DNA of 64,000 nt from Silene latifolia (Eukaryota > Streptophyta > Magnoliopsida > Caryophyllales > Caryophyllaceae). The notes under the pieces were generated by a model. It did not search any database. It had not been told where the DNA came from and saw only the letters and a program-made list of their open reading frames with translations. Made by a program: the position numbers and the translations under genes. Positions 1 through 10,380 of the stretch are shown here, in pieces (position 1 is the first letter of the stretch; every line of letters begins with the position of its first letter). The DNA is taken from the NCBI RefSeq assembly GCF_048544455.1, contig NC_133537.1, positions 14,383,541 to 14,447,540 of the forward strand. Direction: 5' to 3'.

Positions 1-127
1 GACATCAGTGTTTGAGCAATCACTTGACAATAAACTTACGAACTGTCACAAATCGTTCTGCGTACCAAACATGCGGCCCAATCATCACCGGGTGGTTTGC
101 GGGAGGTGCAGAAATGAGGTATCTACA
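1..127 (-). mobile_element. LTR edge (5' start of an LTR), Tat/Ogre-like gypsy element
   Basis: Read on the minus strand, an LTR begins at 127 with TGTAGATACC and runs out of the window to the left. The same LTR start occurs at 5265 (plus strand) and 14649 (minus strand) with only scattered differences over about 127 bases, so all three belong to one family. The purine-rich tract next to it (128-140, minus strand) marks this as a 3' LTR of a minus-strand element whose internal part lies to the right. Confidence 0.8.
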
Positions 128-140
128 GAGCCCCCACTTT
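128..140 (-). promoter_or_regulatory. Polypurine tract of the minus-strand Tat-like element
   Basis: On the minus strand this reads AAAGTGGGGGCTC immediately before the LTR start TGTAGATACC. A purine-rich tract abutting the 3' LTR is where plus-strand DNA synthesis is primed in LTR retrotransposons. It sets the orientation: the gene at 1234-4263 is antisense to its carrier element. Confidence 0.7.
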
Positions 141-1032
141 GACTGAGGCTTGGGTAAGGCTAAAGTCAAAGTATAGCTATCAGGTCAATCGAATATTACA
201 ACCTGACGACTATGGCGACGCGAGGCGGCTCAAGGGGTCTGAGCCAAGGACCTGTCGTGGGGAACATTTTAGAGGCTGTCGACTATCGGGGAGGGTCGTT
301 TAAAGTCCATTAGACTACGTAAGGAGGCTCGCCAGCCATAATAAGAGACCATACCTGAGATACCCCTGGGTGAAACGGGACTGAAGACGCTTCGGCAAAA
401 CTCTTTGGTCTGAAGATAACTTGGTGTCTGAAGGCATCAGGGGTCACAGGGATTCTGAAAGGGGTCGTCTGAAGGATTAACGGTAAATTTCTGAAAGATT
501 TGAAGGGTTTATCCTGAAAAGGGTTACCTAGGAGATATGAAGGTTTGCCTGAGAAATAATAAGGAAACGATGATTTTTAGGGAGGACAGCAAGACACAGT
601 CTGGAACTGCTGGGAGAAATCTGTTTGTGTTCAGTTTCAAACAAACTTCGGAAGAATTCGGGGTCGATGTTGATCTCCATGTCTCGAGAGGAAGTGACTT
701 TCGGTCGTGAACGCTCGTTGGGGAACATAATCGGGAACTGATCTCCATGTCTCGAGAGGGAAAGTCCATCCGTGTACTCTCGCTGGGGGAATATAATGAA
801 GGCGTGTCGAAACACCTGTGAAGGAATACTGGCTCGTTGTGACAAGCAAAAGTCTTGGGAGCGATAAATAACGTATAATAGTCTGTAGTTGGCTTAGAAA
901 TGCGGGTCTGAACGAAGAATGATCGTCAAACGGACCAAAAAAGATATAATGGCATTGAAGAAGAAGCGCACCAAAGATGGGCCCACAAATAACGAACTCA
1001 TAACGAATTTTTGAAAACTCGTATGGAGGGAA
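141..1032. other. Element-internal spacer between the 3' LTR and the antisense gene
   Basis: I see no convincing gene. The stretch is rich in short CTGAAG/CTGAAAG words and contains one 68-bp tandem duplication (672-807). The long minus-strand reading frame that crosses 637-1146 lacks any recognisable domain and runs through the duplication and the GC-rich module, so I treat it as chance. Confidence 0.5.
672..807. repeat. Tandem duplication, 2 x 68 bp
   Basis: Both copies open with GATCTCCATGTCTCGAGAG, at 672 and 740, and continue with related but diverged sequence ending in GGGGRAYATAAT. The copies have drifted, so the duplication is not very recent. Confidence 0.8.
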
Positions 1033-1105
1033 GCTAAGGAAGAGGCGCAGCAAGAGCTGCGTCTCTTGGAAGAGGCGCAGCGCCTGCTGCGTCTGTTCCC
1101 GAGTG
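1033..1105. repeat. GC-rich palindromic module (two units) upstream of the PMD gene
   Basis: Two units built on GAAGAGGCGCAGC and GCTGCGTCTCTT can pair with each other as hairpins. They are followed by CTGTTCCC and TCTTTTCTGCGT. The same module, in either orientation, lies in the LTRs at 5690, 6330 and 6945, in their mirror copies, and before the second antisense ORF at 4934. Here it is about 130 bp upstream of the first ATG. Confidence 0.8.
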
Positions 1106-1233
1106 TGTCTTTTCTGCGTAAAAACGCGATAAACAGAGGGACTCAATTCATTTGTTCGAAATACAATTTACCAATTTCTCTCTCAAATCTTAACCATTTC
1201 CGCCAAAATTTGATCCAAAAGCTTGAATTCATC

Positions 1234-4200
1234 ATGACTAATCGAGGTATGTATATCATTCTTGCATTAATCTTCAATAATGGATGAATTTGATCGACAA
1301 AATTAGGGTTCCCAACCCTAAAATGTCGAAAATTTAGGGCTTTTCCCCCAAATGATCTTGCCTTGCAAAATTGATCATGTAAATGGTTAATTGGTAGTAT
1401 AAGGATCATAACCATGTATTTATTTCGAAATTTCGTTGAGTTTTGAACATTTGAGTGAAATTGAGACGGTTTCACAGCTAAACCGTAAATTGCTTCGAAA
1501 ATGGCCTTAGGATTGCCCATTTGCGATGAAACTTGATATTTGGGATCCTTGTATGATGGGTAAACTTCCTACCATCTCGGAATTTTGGTTTGTGACGGCT
1601 TTTTCAGGGCACTTTTCTAGGGCATAATCGCCGTTATAACGAAATGCTGCCGAAATTTCAACTCGAACCCATGACTAGGCTTCAACTTAGGCTTGAATTG
1701 ACCCTAACTACCACATGAGTGATCGAGTTTGTGAGAATATATCCAAATATGGCGAGAAAAGAGCGATTTCAGGGCTTCCGAAGGCTCGAGAATCCCCTAA
1801 TCAAGGCTTGTCGTCACGTGACGCGGCCTAAAATTACTTTAATGTTGTTGGTGATGAGGCTTCTACTTCTTGGAGGGCTCCCATGGAGATAGACACTGCT
1901 CTTGACCCTTCTCGTGTTATCGAGGAGGCTTTGGAGGAGGCTTTCACCGTCGCGGTGATGGCTGCTGGGGGCGAGGTCCACGAGGAGGAGGCTGTTGAGG
2001 AGGAGGAGACCCCGAGGCGGGCCAACGTGGGACGAGGAGGTCGTCAGCTGAGGGGAGCACCTGCATGGGCTGAGACCTAGGACAGCAGGCACTTGCTTTG
2101 GGCTGCGGAGGGTCACCTGTCCTACAGGACGGTGAAGAGCTTGGTAATCTTGAATTCATTACTCCTCACTCATCTTCTTTCATTTCATTTGCGCCAATTT
2201 CCTTTCCAATTTTCATTCAAAACTAAAGATAGCTTTTGTTTCAAATCACATTAGGAGGCCGGGAACATCAGGTCGTTCTCGGGTTACACGACGGCGATGG
2301 AGTGCTACGAGAATCTGTCGGCGGAGGAGCGCGCCATGATCGAGCGTGGAGCGTTCGGTGCCTTGGTGCAGGCTTGGAGGGATATCGCGAAGAGAAAGCT
2401 GCGGGCTAACTTTAGCCTGGTCCGCGCTTTCTTGGACCGATTCTGGGACACGACTTCCACTTTTCACATGCCTTTTGGTGAGGTGGGAGTCACTCTGGAG
2501 GACTACGGCATGATTTCTGGTCTGCCGTGTGGGACTGAGGCTGTGGAGTGGCCGGAGACTGCCATGAGGGTGGGCTCGGCCGAGGTTAGGAGGTTGATCG
2601 GCTGGAACTTGTCACCGAAGGCTGTTACAGTGCCTGGTTTGGTGCCCAGTTCCTATGTCCGAGACTACTTAGCGGGGAAGACCCCGGCGCTGGTGGTGAT
2701 TGACGGGAGAGACGGCTCCTCCTCCCTGTACAGCTGAGCAGAGGGCCCGTTTGTGGCTTTGGTGGTTTCTGTCTCGGAGACAAGGGAGAGAGGCTGTCGA
2801 CGAAGCTTCCTCCCTTCCTTTCTGACCTGAGCTCCCTAGGGCGTTGGGATTGGGTCACTGCTGGTTTTGCGGTCCTCATTCGCTTTATGAGGGCCATGGT
2901 TCATCCGGAGTTGATGGAGAAGGGAACTTCTCCTGGCGCTGTTGGCCCTGGACTACTGCTGGAGGTATGAACCTTCATTTAGACTAAAACCAATTCTTTT
3001 CCTTATCAAATTACAAAAGATCGTTATTGACTATCTTGCTTTTACAGGCGTGGGTGTACTCATACTTTCCGAGCCTCTCGCCCAAGAGGACGGAGCCGCT
3101 GGAGAAGGCATATCCCGTCGTGAGGGATTGGGTTATGTGTCGGACGAGGAGCAAGCGTTCCTCTCACGGTGTTTACCGGCGGGACGTGAACGCTCTTCAG
3201 CTGGACAACATGAGCATCTCACTTGTATTTTTGCTTCTTCATTATTTTTTAAGCGATCATAAGAATGGTTTCGTGTTTGTCTTGTCCCAGTGGGTGCCCA
3301 GGCCTTGGGTGGAGTACGCTGGAGCGCCTCCTTTCGTGGCTGAGGTCCTTCGACCTAGGAGCTCGAGCCGGCTGCTGATGAGGACGTCGATGAGTCCTGT
3401 GTGGTACTTGGGCGAGCGCTTGGCTCGTCAGTGTTCTCGGGATGTCCTGACGGTTCCCATCGATCCTCCTAGGACGATGTTCAGGGAGCCTTCTGAGGCT
3501 GAGAGGGAGACTGACTTGGCTGGCGTCGGCGGTGACGCCCTCCTTCTTCCTGGCGAGGACTACTCGGCGTTCCTCTACGAGAGGTTGGCGTACTGGCCGG
3601 TTGTGGTAAGCATATTTATCCTTCTTTACTTTTGTTGATTTTGAGAATACGATGAAAGATCACCGATTAATGAGAAACATTTGGAATTGCAGGAGGTTGA
3701 GGCGGCGGGCATCGAGCCCCCAGAGTACCCCAAGACCCTTGAGTACACTGACACGACCGGGAGGACGACGATCTCCGAGCTGCGTGACTTTGACGTAGCT
3801 GTGACGGAAGCTGGCCTGGACGATTGGCAACATCTGATTCGGAGGGTGAGCCTCTAATTTGCATGATTTTTGTGTAAGAACACATTTGATTGTATTTATT
3901 CAATTATTGAGAACTTCTTTTTTTTAAAATGCAGGTTGCGCCGTGTCGGTTTGTGGCGTTATGGAGGGTGGCCAACCGGCTGCGGGCTACTGCCGTCGAG
4001 GCACTTGTCGGCGGTCGAGGTCGTCAGGTATGAACCTTTTGCCTATTTCATTTTGAATTTTGATTTTCCGACTTTTCTTGTAATTGCTTAAAATGATTGA
4101 CATGAGCCAATTTTGTTGTTTGCAGGGGGACCGCGAGCTGGAGCGAGAGTTGGCCCAGTCTCGGGAGGAGACAACTCGCTTGTTGAGGGAGCTCGAGGTT

Positions 4201-4263
4201 CGTGATGCTGAGGTTGCTGCTTTTGCGGCAAGAGTTGCAGAGCTAGAGGGCGACCGACAGTAG
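1234..4263 (+). pseudogene. Plant mobile domain (PMD, MAIN/MAIL-like) gene, spliced, antisense in a Tat-like element
   Basis: PMD proteins include the Arabidopsis MAIN/MAIL genome-stability factors and many transposon-borne relatives. Exons I can place: 1234-1246 (tentative), about 1859-2143, 2255-2964, 3048 to about 3215, 3291-3605, 3693-3845, 3935-4027 and 4126-4263. Most have clean GT-AG borders, and phases agree from 3291 on. The exon at 2255 carries the domain core (FHMPFGEVGVTLEDYGMISG, then GLPCGTEAVEW); the next exon starts AWVYSYFPSL. The last exon encodes a short Glu/Arg-rich coiled coil (RELERELAQSREE) and ends in TAG. Breaks: an in-frame TAG at 2078, frameshifts near 2715-2735 and 2765-2773, and no good donor after the 3048 exon. 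ATG 1883 is an alternative start. The gene is antisense to the surrounding element, as judged from the polypurine tract at 128. Family assignment is strong; function is unknown. Confidence 0.85.
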
Positions 4264-4933
4264 TTTTGTTTAGTTGTTGTTTGTATTTTGCACATTTGTA
4301 CATTTTGGACCTACATTTTGGACATTTTGGACTTTGCTTGGGGCTTGAGCCCCCAGTTTGTTGTACATTTCCCTTTTTTGGCTGTATATATGATGGCCTG
4401 AGTGCCTTTGCTGCTGGGTTGCGTTGCTTGTATCTGCAGGTTAGCTTTGAACAGGTTTAGTAGATGACGGTTTATGCCGTCATGCTGCCGAAATTTACAT
4501 AGAAATCACGCAAAACATACATATGGCCTAAATTAGCGCAAAACGAAAGACTCAAAAGTACAAAAAAATGCAAAAAAAAACGTCAAAATGCAAAAAAATT
4601 GCCAGAAATGACCGGACGGTAGGGAGGGTTACCCCTAAAAAAATGAAAAAAAAAAACCTATAAGTTAGAAATGAAATGATGACAAATGAAGTATATTATA
4701 AATTTTGAAATGAATGACATTAAAAAATGAAAATTATTCCCTAAAATGAAAATGTACAAGTGTGTTAAAATGACGAAAATGCTGATATTGTCTCGAAATG
4801 CGTGCTCGCGGAATTAGGAAACACGAAACATGACAATTTTCACGTATTTACCAAAATAATAACCCGTAGGAATAGGAAATTATTTGCCAAGGAATTTAAG
4901 AAAGATCCAACACGGAAAATCACAGAAACCTTG

Positions 4934-5002
4934 CTGAGGAAGAGGCGCAGCAGGAGCTGCGTCCCTTTGAAGAGGCGCAGCAGGTGCTGCGCCTGTTCCC
5001 AG
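4934..5002. repeat. GC-rich palindromic module (two units) upstream of the second ORF
   Basis: Two units of GAAGAGGCGCAGCAGGNGCTGCG type are followed by CTGTTCCCAG and TGTCTTTTCTG. Order and spacing match the module at 1033-1105. It lies about 40 bp upstream of a TATA box. Confidence 0.8.
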
Positions 5003-5042
5003 GCATGTCTTTTCTGGCAGATTTTAGGAAACATAGTTTTAG

Positions 5043-5050
5043 TATAAATA
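5043..5050 (+). promoter_or_regulatory. TATA box (TATAAATA)
   Basis: TATAAATA followed by GAGACG lies 93 bp upstream of ATG 5136 and downstream of the GC-rich module. The spacing suits transcription starting near 5075-5085. Confidence 0.6.
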
Positions 5051-5135
5051 GAGACGTTGATATAGGTTTTAATCACACAATTCTTCCGTCTCTTCTTCGT
5101 CTTATTACATAAAACTCTCAATATAATCACTCATC

Positions 5136-5264
5136 ATGAATACTTTGGAGATTCGCCTAAAAGAGTGGACCAATGAGTTTTCCAACATGGAGAAGCACGA
5201 CATGGGTGCTTATAATCTTGGATCATTGTTGAGTTTGAAGCTTATCAAGGTTGTCAAACCATTC
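5136..5264 (+). pseudogene. Truncated N-terminus of a second retroelement-borne ORF (possibly DUF7745/PMD-like)
   Basis: An ORF opens at 5136 in good context (ATCATGAAT). It encodes about 43 residues, beginning MNTLEIRLKEWTNEF and including GAYNLGSLLSLKLIKVV, before the LTR edge at 5265. The reading frame that continues to 5372 is read out of the LTR and is not original. The helical start resembles the N-termini of plant retroelement ORFs of the DUF7745/PMD kind; that is recollection, not proof. The missing remainder is not found right of 14649. Confidence 0.45.
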
Positions 5265-5689
5265 TGTAGATACCTCATTTTTGCACCTCCCGCAAACCAT
5301 CCGGTGATGATTGAGCCGCATGTTTGCTACGCGGAACGATTTGTGACAGTTCATAAGTTTATCGTCAAGTGATTGCTCAAATACTAATGTCTACCTCTTA
5401 GTTGTCATCTACGCGCCGATACGGTCGTTTTGACAGTAATTAGAGTACATTTGGAGTCCGGGCCTAAAACCGTCTTCATTTTCTGATAACCGTTAAATCC
5501 CGAGTCAGAATGTTCTGGAATGTTCCGGATATTTCTATTCCATATTTTATAAATATTTCAAAAATCTTTATCCTTTGGTAAACAATTTCCCGTAATATTC
5601 ACATAAAATATTAAGGAAAACCAAATTATTCCGTCCTTCCATGACTCAAACACGGAAATCTTTCTTCCGCAGGAGGAAACCACTTGGGA

Positions 5690-5782
5690 ACAGACGCAGC
5701 AGGTGTTGCGCCTCTTCCAAGAGACGCAGTGGCTGCTGCGCCTCTTCCAAGAGACGCAGTGGCTGCTGCGCCTCTTCTCAGG
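5690..5782. repeat. GC-rich palindromic module, three units, in U3
   Basis: Three near-identical 27-bp units of GCCTCTTCCAAGAGACGCAG type stand about 95-185 bp upstream of the TATA box. In arm B the matching place (about 14165-14230) has only two, diverged units, so the array changes copy number. Confidence 0.8.
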
Positions 5783-5875
5783 TCCTTTTCTGCGTATTTT
5801 TTCGTATCTTTTTCATATCTTTCCGAGATTCACTTCCAAAGACTCTCCGAAACCCTATTCCTTCACGTGATTAGT

Positions 5876-5883
5876 ATAAATAG
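5876..5883 (+). promoter_or_regulatory. LTR TATA box, arm A
   Basis: GTATAAATAGGAGCC follows a CACGTGA motif (G-box core). The mirror copy in arm B (14061-14070, minus strand) keeps TATAAATA, which supports a functional promoter. Confidence 0.65.
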
Positions 5884-7720
5884 GAGCCTTCGCTCCTCAT
5901 ATTTCTCACGCGAGTGTCCGCCCTTCTCTTCTCCCTTTGCATTCTAGACCTTTGTTCTTACTTTTTGGCGTCTACGTGCTTGAAATTTCGACCACGTAAG
6001 CTCGGATCCTTCTGAGTACCAGCCTCGTTTGCATGACCGACCAATTTTACCAACTCCACAATCAATCAACTTAATCAATCTAATCGTTTTCCTCTTACGA
6101 GGGCACTTTCTTTACATTCGAGTCGAGCATCACTAATCGATATCTTAGTTCATCTCGTTTCGTCAAACATGTAAGTCTGAGGGTGTAAATCCTTCTTTTA
6201 TTTATTGTATTTTACTTTTTGTATCATTAATTGTAAGGTTTATGTCGAAAATACCTCTTAAAACCGATTTCTAAAACCGTGTTTTAAAACTTCTTTTTGC
6301 GGATTTCCAGAAGACAGACCGTCGAGAAAGGACGCAGCAACTGCTGCGCCTCTTCGAAGAGACGCAACACCTGCTGCGCCTCTTCGTGAGGCTGCCGCAG
6401 TTCCTGCTTCCTTTCTTCTTCCTTCGTCCTCTGTAATTCGTTCTTTTCTTATTTGTTTTTGTTTGTTTCCTGTTAATTCTTTGACATAATAGTCTAACAA
6501 TTCACCTGTATATTATCATTCATTCATTAGTACGTTTTAATTCATTTAAATCCGACTTAAATTCCTTATAATCTCATATTTGCGGGTTTTCGTCATTAAA
6601 TTCAATCCGGGTTGTGGAAATTCGATTTGTTCGTATTGAGTTTCTGGAATTCGATCTTTGACATATTTTCATCTGTTTATTGTCATATTCGTCGCATGTT
6701 CGTCATCAATTCATCATGTTTAACTTATTTCATTCACCCATGTCACTAATCAATCATTCATTCATGCAATTAATTCGTAATATTTCGTTTCATTCATGTT
6801 TATTGTTTTATGACCCCTTAATCACATGTAAATAACCTGATAATCAATTTCATCCGAGTAAATATCATAATCAATCATTAAATTTACCAACGAGTATTAA
6901 CAACACGCATTCGGGTTCACGAGCCAGAGTCAAAGTCAGAACAGACGCAAAGAATCGGCCGCGCCTATTCCAAAGGACGCAGTTCTGCTGCGCCTGTTCC
7001 GGGTTGAATTCTGCTTCTGAACTCCGTTGTTGCCTTGACTTAGTTTAATTAGTTTACGTATAATTGACTATTAACCGTATTATCATCTTCTGTCTTGTTC
7101 GTTGATTATTCTTTCATTCGTTTTCTCAAATCATCCGTTTTAAAGGTATTTTCGACATAAATCACCTATCCCAATGTAATTATTGTAATTTTCATTATCG
7201 TAATTTTCTTTTATTGTAATTTTATTTTGTATCATTTGTATGTTTTCACATGTAATTGAACATTAAATCCTACTTCGACCCAATTGTATGTTAAACTAAT
7301 TGTCCACCGACTTAGTCTAATTCTCACATGCTAGGATTAAAACTTGGATGTTGCATTGCATGCATATAACCGACGATATATCAAGTATAGATGATGTCCC
7401 TAATCATTAGTAGAGGCCGCTATCGAGGTGGGCGGGATTAGGTGTTCGATCAAAAGAGCTTCCTAATACGTACCCTCACCCCTTACTCCAGATCTCCGTG
7501 AACACCCGTGTTCATTGGCATCAACGAGAGTCATTCTAGACATAGAATGCTAAGGGTAACGATTGCTTAGTGTTCATGTCACTACTTTGTGTCTTGACAT
7601 GACACGAGGTATTCGAACGGTTCCAATTTCCCATAAAAATTGGTGGCGACTCCAACAAAAATGCAAACGCTTGTTCTCTTCCTCCCAAGCGCCCCCGTAG
7701 GCCCATTTGTCGTCCACGTT

Positions 7721-7738
7721 TGGCGACTCACTGGGATA
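7721..7738 (+). promoter_or_regulatory. Primer-binding site, arm A
   Basis: TGGCGACTCACTGGGAT follows the LTR end. Arm B has TGGCGACTCCGTTGGGGAT at the same place, close to the TGGCGACTCnGCTGGGGA type found in Tat/Ogre-lineage elements. Arm A therefore carries changes in its primer site. Confidence 0.7.
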
Positions 7739-8680
7739 ATACACTTACGTGTAGCCGAAAGGGTGAAACTTGAACAAGGTTAGGGAATAATTTGTACAAG
7801 ACAATTGTCGGTTTTCATAACTCGATCTTCCTAGACCGTTTATTCGGCCTTCCTAGGCCCAAACCAACCCATTCGACCAATCGTCCCGTCTAAACGGTCC
7901 TAATTCTTATTTGGGCCTAAGGATGGATAGCGATTGACGTCATCCATACTAGGATGCTTACTCTTGTTTGTATCAAGGGCCTTCACTACTTGAGGAAATG
8001 GACTAGGAATCGGCCTTACTCTTGTTTGGTACGAGCCTCTCCACAGATTTCGGGTTTGATGGTTCGGTATGGCAACCCACCCTTTAAACCAAAACCCTTT
8101 TAAATGCACTTAGCATCCCGTTATAATGCTTGTATAAATGTTTGTACCTTACTTGATCACCATTTCTAAACGAAACCATGACAATTTTTGTAAAAATCAA
8201 AACCCTTCTTTTAAATCAAAATTTAGAAAAAGGCCATTTGATTAGCGCAAAACCCAGTCGAAACTCTGTCCATTTGTCGAGTCAAAATCCGGGTCACAAG
8301 CCCATTTTAAAACCTCACTTCGAGTCCACTCCTACAACTACACTATAGTTGACTAGGATACACATTTTCAAAATCCTTGTCTTTCTTCAAAGCTCACTCA
8401 ACACAAGTGGCACACACCCACTTTACGAGTCAAAACATTTCTTCTTTTAGCAAGTGTGTTAGATTGATCGATCGTGTTTTGATTCGTCATCGGTCTCTTA
8501 TCCAGTTTTCAAGATGCCTGGATCCAGCGAAACAAACCTCCACCAACTTCAAGATGGTAATGATCGAATCGTAGCCGCGCTAGCCCAAATCCAAGTTACC
8601 CAAGACCAAGTCCATGATCGCCTTGAAATCATCGAGGGCCGGATCTATGACGTAGAGCACTACTACAAATACAGGCTATA

Positions 8681-8935
8681 ACAACGGTCAAAAACCGTTG
8701 TTATATAAAAAAGCGGACGTTGTTAAAGCGTCCGTTGTAAATGGTTTTAACAACGGTTGGTTTTCTTAAGGAAACCGTTGTTAAAAATATTAACAACGGT
8801 TTTAAGTATAAAAACCCGTTGTGGAAAGTGTGACTCAATTTTGGGGGGAAAGTTATAACAACGGGTTGTAATATACAAAACCGTTGTTATAACTAAAGAC
8901 AACGGATTTTTTATACATAACCGTTGTTGTTTGTT
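8681..8935. repeat. Left subterminal repeat array of the CACTA element
   Basis: About ten copies of an ACAACGG core (variants ACAACGGT, ACAACGGGT and ACGTTGTTA) alternate with their inverse CCGTTGTT and form short hairpins. Subterminal repeats are the transposase-binding sites in CACTA elements. AACGG is also the core of the plant MSA promoter element bound by 3R-MYB proteins (known motif; relevance here is inference). Confidence 0.8.
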
Positions 8936-9168
8936 CTTAAAAAAAAAAAAAATTAAATATTACTAGATGCATGCATAATTACGGCCCGTTATAATTCCGA
9001 TGCATGCATTATTACTGACATCACTGTGCATATGAACGGACAATATGGAATGAGAAGGGTTAGTAATAAGATTTGAAGCAGCATTGAGAGATATGATGAT
9101 GATTATGCATGGCACAACTTCCTAACATATATATTAATTAGAAAACAATTCAACCCACACATTGCTTA

Positions 9169-9180
9169 GTATAAATACAT
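9169..9180 (+). promoter_or_regulatory. TATA box for the CACTA-borne ORF
   Basis: AGTATAAATACATTG lies about 125 bp upstream of ATG 9298, with C/A-rich leader sequence between. It suggests the small ORF has a normal promoter. Confidence 0.5.
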
Positions 9181-9297
9181 TGCATTATCTCAACTAACAT
9201 TTCCATTATCTCAATATATACATCTCCAAACCCTAACTGCTAAAACAAACTCCAAATAAATAACCCTACTTAATCCTTCAAAACAAACTCCAACAAA

Positions 9298-9585
9298 ATG
9301 AATGATTTCATCCTTAAGACTCTTACTATGATCGAGAACAACAACAGTTTCATCCGCCGGTTGCTCCATATTGAGGAAAGTTTCAAGAGCTACCTTGCGG
9401 ATACTCGATCCGTACTGAAAGACGCCAAAGAAGATGGCTTGACGGAGCAGCAACAGTTGCAGCTATATGACGATATAGCAACTGCTGAACGGAACCTCCA
9501 AATAGCCAAGGAGGAGAGGAACGATATGATAGAGGAGAATAAGATCCTCTATGAAAATATAAGAATTGCATTTTCATTAATGTAA
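9298..9585 (+). CDS. Small coiled-coil protein (95 aa) carried by the CACTA element
   Basis: This is a single uninterrupted exon from ATG 9298, in strong context (AACAAAATGAATG), to TAA 9583. The product is 95 residues, mostly charged helix: an N-terminal segment (MNDFILKTLTMIENNN), then heptad-like stretches (SFKSYLADTRSVLKDAKEDG; ATAERNLQIAKEERNDM; IEENKILYENI). There is no signal peptide, membrane segment or zinc motif. I do not recognise the family. It sits midway between the two AACGG-rich ends with its own TATA box, so a DNA-binding or dimerising accessory role like TnpA is possible but is inference. It could also be a captured host gene fragment. Confidence 0.55.
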   Translation: MNDFILKTLTMIENNNSFIRRLLHIEESFKSYLADTRSVLKDAKEDGLTEQQQLQLYDDIATAERNLQIAKEERNDMIEENKILYENIRIAFSLM

Positions 9586-9607
9586 TTTTTTTTTTAATTT
9601 ATGTATT

Positions 9608-9612
<5 letters not shown>

Positions 9613-9682
<70 letters not shown>
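9613..9682. repeat. (AT)n microsatellite, about 70 bp
   Basis: Uninterrupted AT dinucleotides start about 28 bases after the stop codon of the CACTA ORF. Confidence 0.95.
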
Positions 9683-9686
<4 letters not shown>

Positions 9687-10072
9687 TATGTTTATCTTGC
9701 TTCTTCATCTTGTTTCTTCATTGTTTTACTAACTAATTATGCGAACAATACTTAAACAAATAACATAATGGTCGATAAAAACACATACATGCAAAAGAAA
9801 TAATTAGAAAAAGAAAATAATGACGATGAAACTAAAAGGATGACGGCGAGATTTACCTCGATAAATACGAACGTAAGAGACGATGAAATCAACAAAGTGA
9901 CGGCGAGAAGATAAAGCGACGATGAGAAAGAGAGAAAGAGAGAAATAGACGATGAGAAAGTGTGTGTTTTGTGTTTGTGTTTGTCTGCTGTGTTTGTGTT
10001 TGTGTATTAAGGGTTGTGTTTTGTGGCTGCAGCAGACTTGTGTTTGTGTGGTTTATAGTATGGGAAGGTATT

Positions 10073-10380
10073 GACAACGGTTATTAAACAACAACCGTTG
10101 TCAAATATGTTTTAACAACGGTTGTAAAAAACACCCGTTGTCAAATATGTTTTAACAACGGGTTACAAAAGTAACCGTTGTGATTACTTTTCACTAACTT
10201 TGCGCCAATTTTGCGCCAAATTATTAACAACGGTTGTGCATGTGTGACCCGTTGTTAAAACTAATAACAACGGTTTTTATAACCATACCCGTTGTAATTA
10301 AGTTTAGTAAAATTCGTGCCATACATTCTACAACGTCTATTGTGATTTTCGTGAATAATCGTTGTTAAAGGGGCGTTGTA
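10073..10380. repeat. Right subterminal repeat array of the CACTA element
   Basis: About ten AACAACGGTT/AACCGTTGT motifs mirror the left array. They include a local duplication of GTTGTCAAATATGTTTTAAC. Confidence 0.8.

Larger units (their letters stand above)
4264..5135 (+). other. 3' flank of the PMD gene and promoter region of the next antisense ORF
   Basis: After the PMD stop comes T/G-rich sequence (likely 3' UTR to about 4460), then an A-rich stretch with several A runs (4560-4800), and then a GC-rich module and a TATA box. I see no coding region here. Confidence 0.5.
5265..7716 (+). repeat. LTR, arm A (about 2.45 kb)
   Basis: It starts TGTAGATACC and ends GTCCA four bases before the primer-binding site. 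A TATA box at 5876 places U3 at about 5265-5905, which leaves a very long R-U5. GC-rich modules lie in U3 (5690-5782, three units) and twice in R-U5 (6330-6392, 6945-6998). The segment 7640-7716 is conserved in arm B. Confidence 0.8.

Noticed and set aside
637-1146. A 169-residue minus-strand frame
   Set aside because: It crosses a tandem duplication and the GC-rich module and shows no domain.
5136-5372. A 78-residue frame as one intact small gene
   Set aside because: The part after 5264 is LTR sequence, so the frame is a chance fusion.
8681-10380. Regular short repeats that could look like a CRISPR array
   Set aside because: The units are inverted and irregularly spaced, lie at both ends of a CACTA element, and the sequence is eukaryotic.
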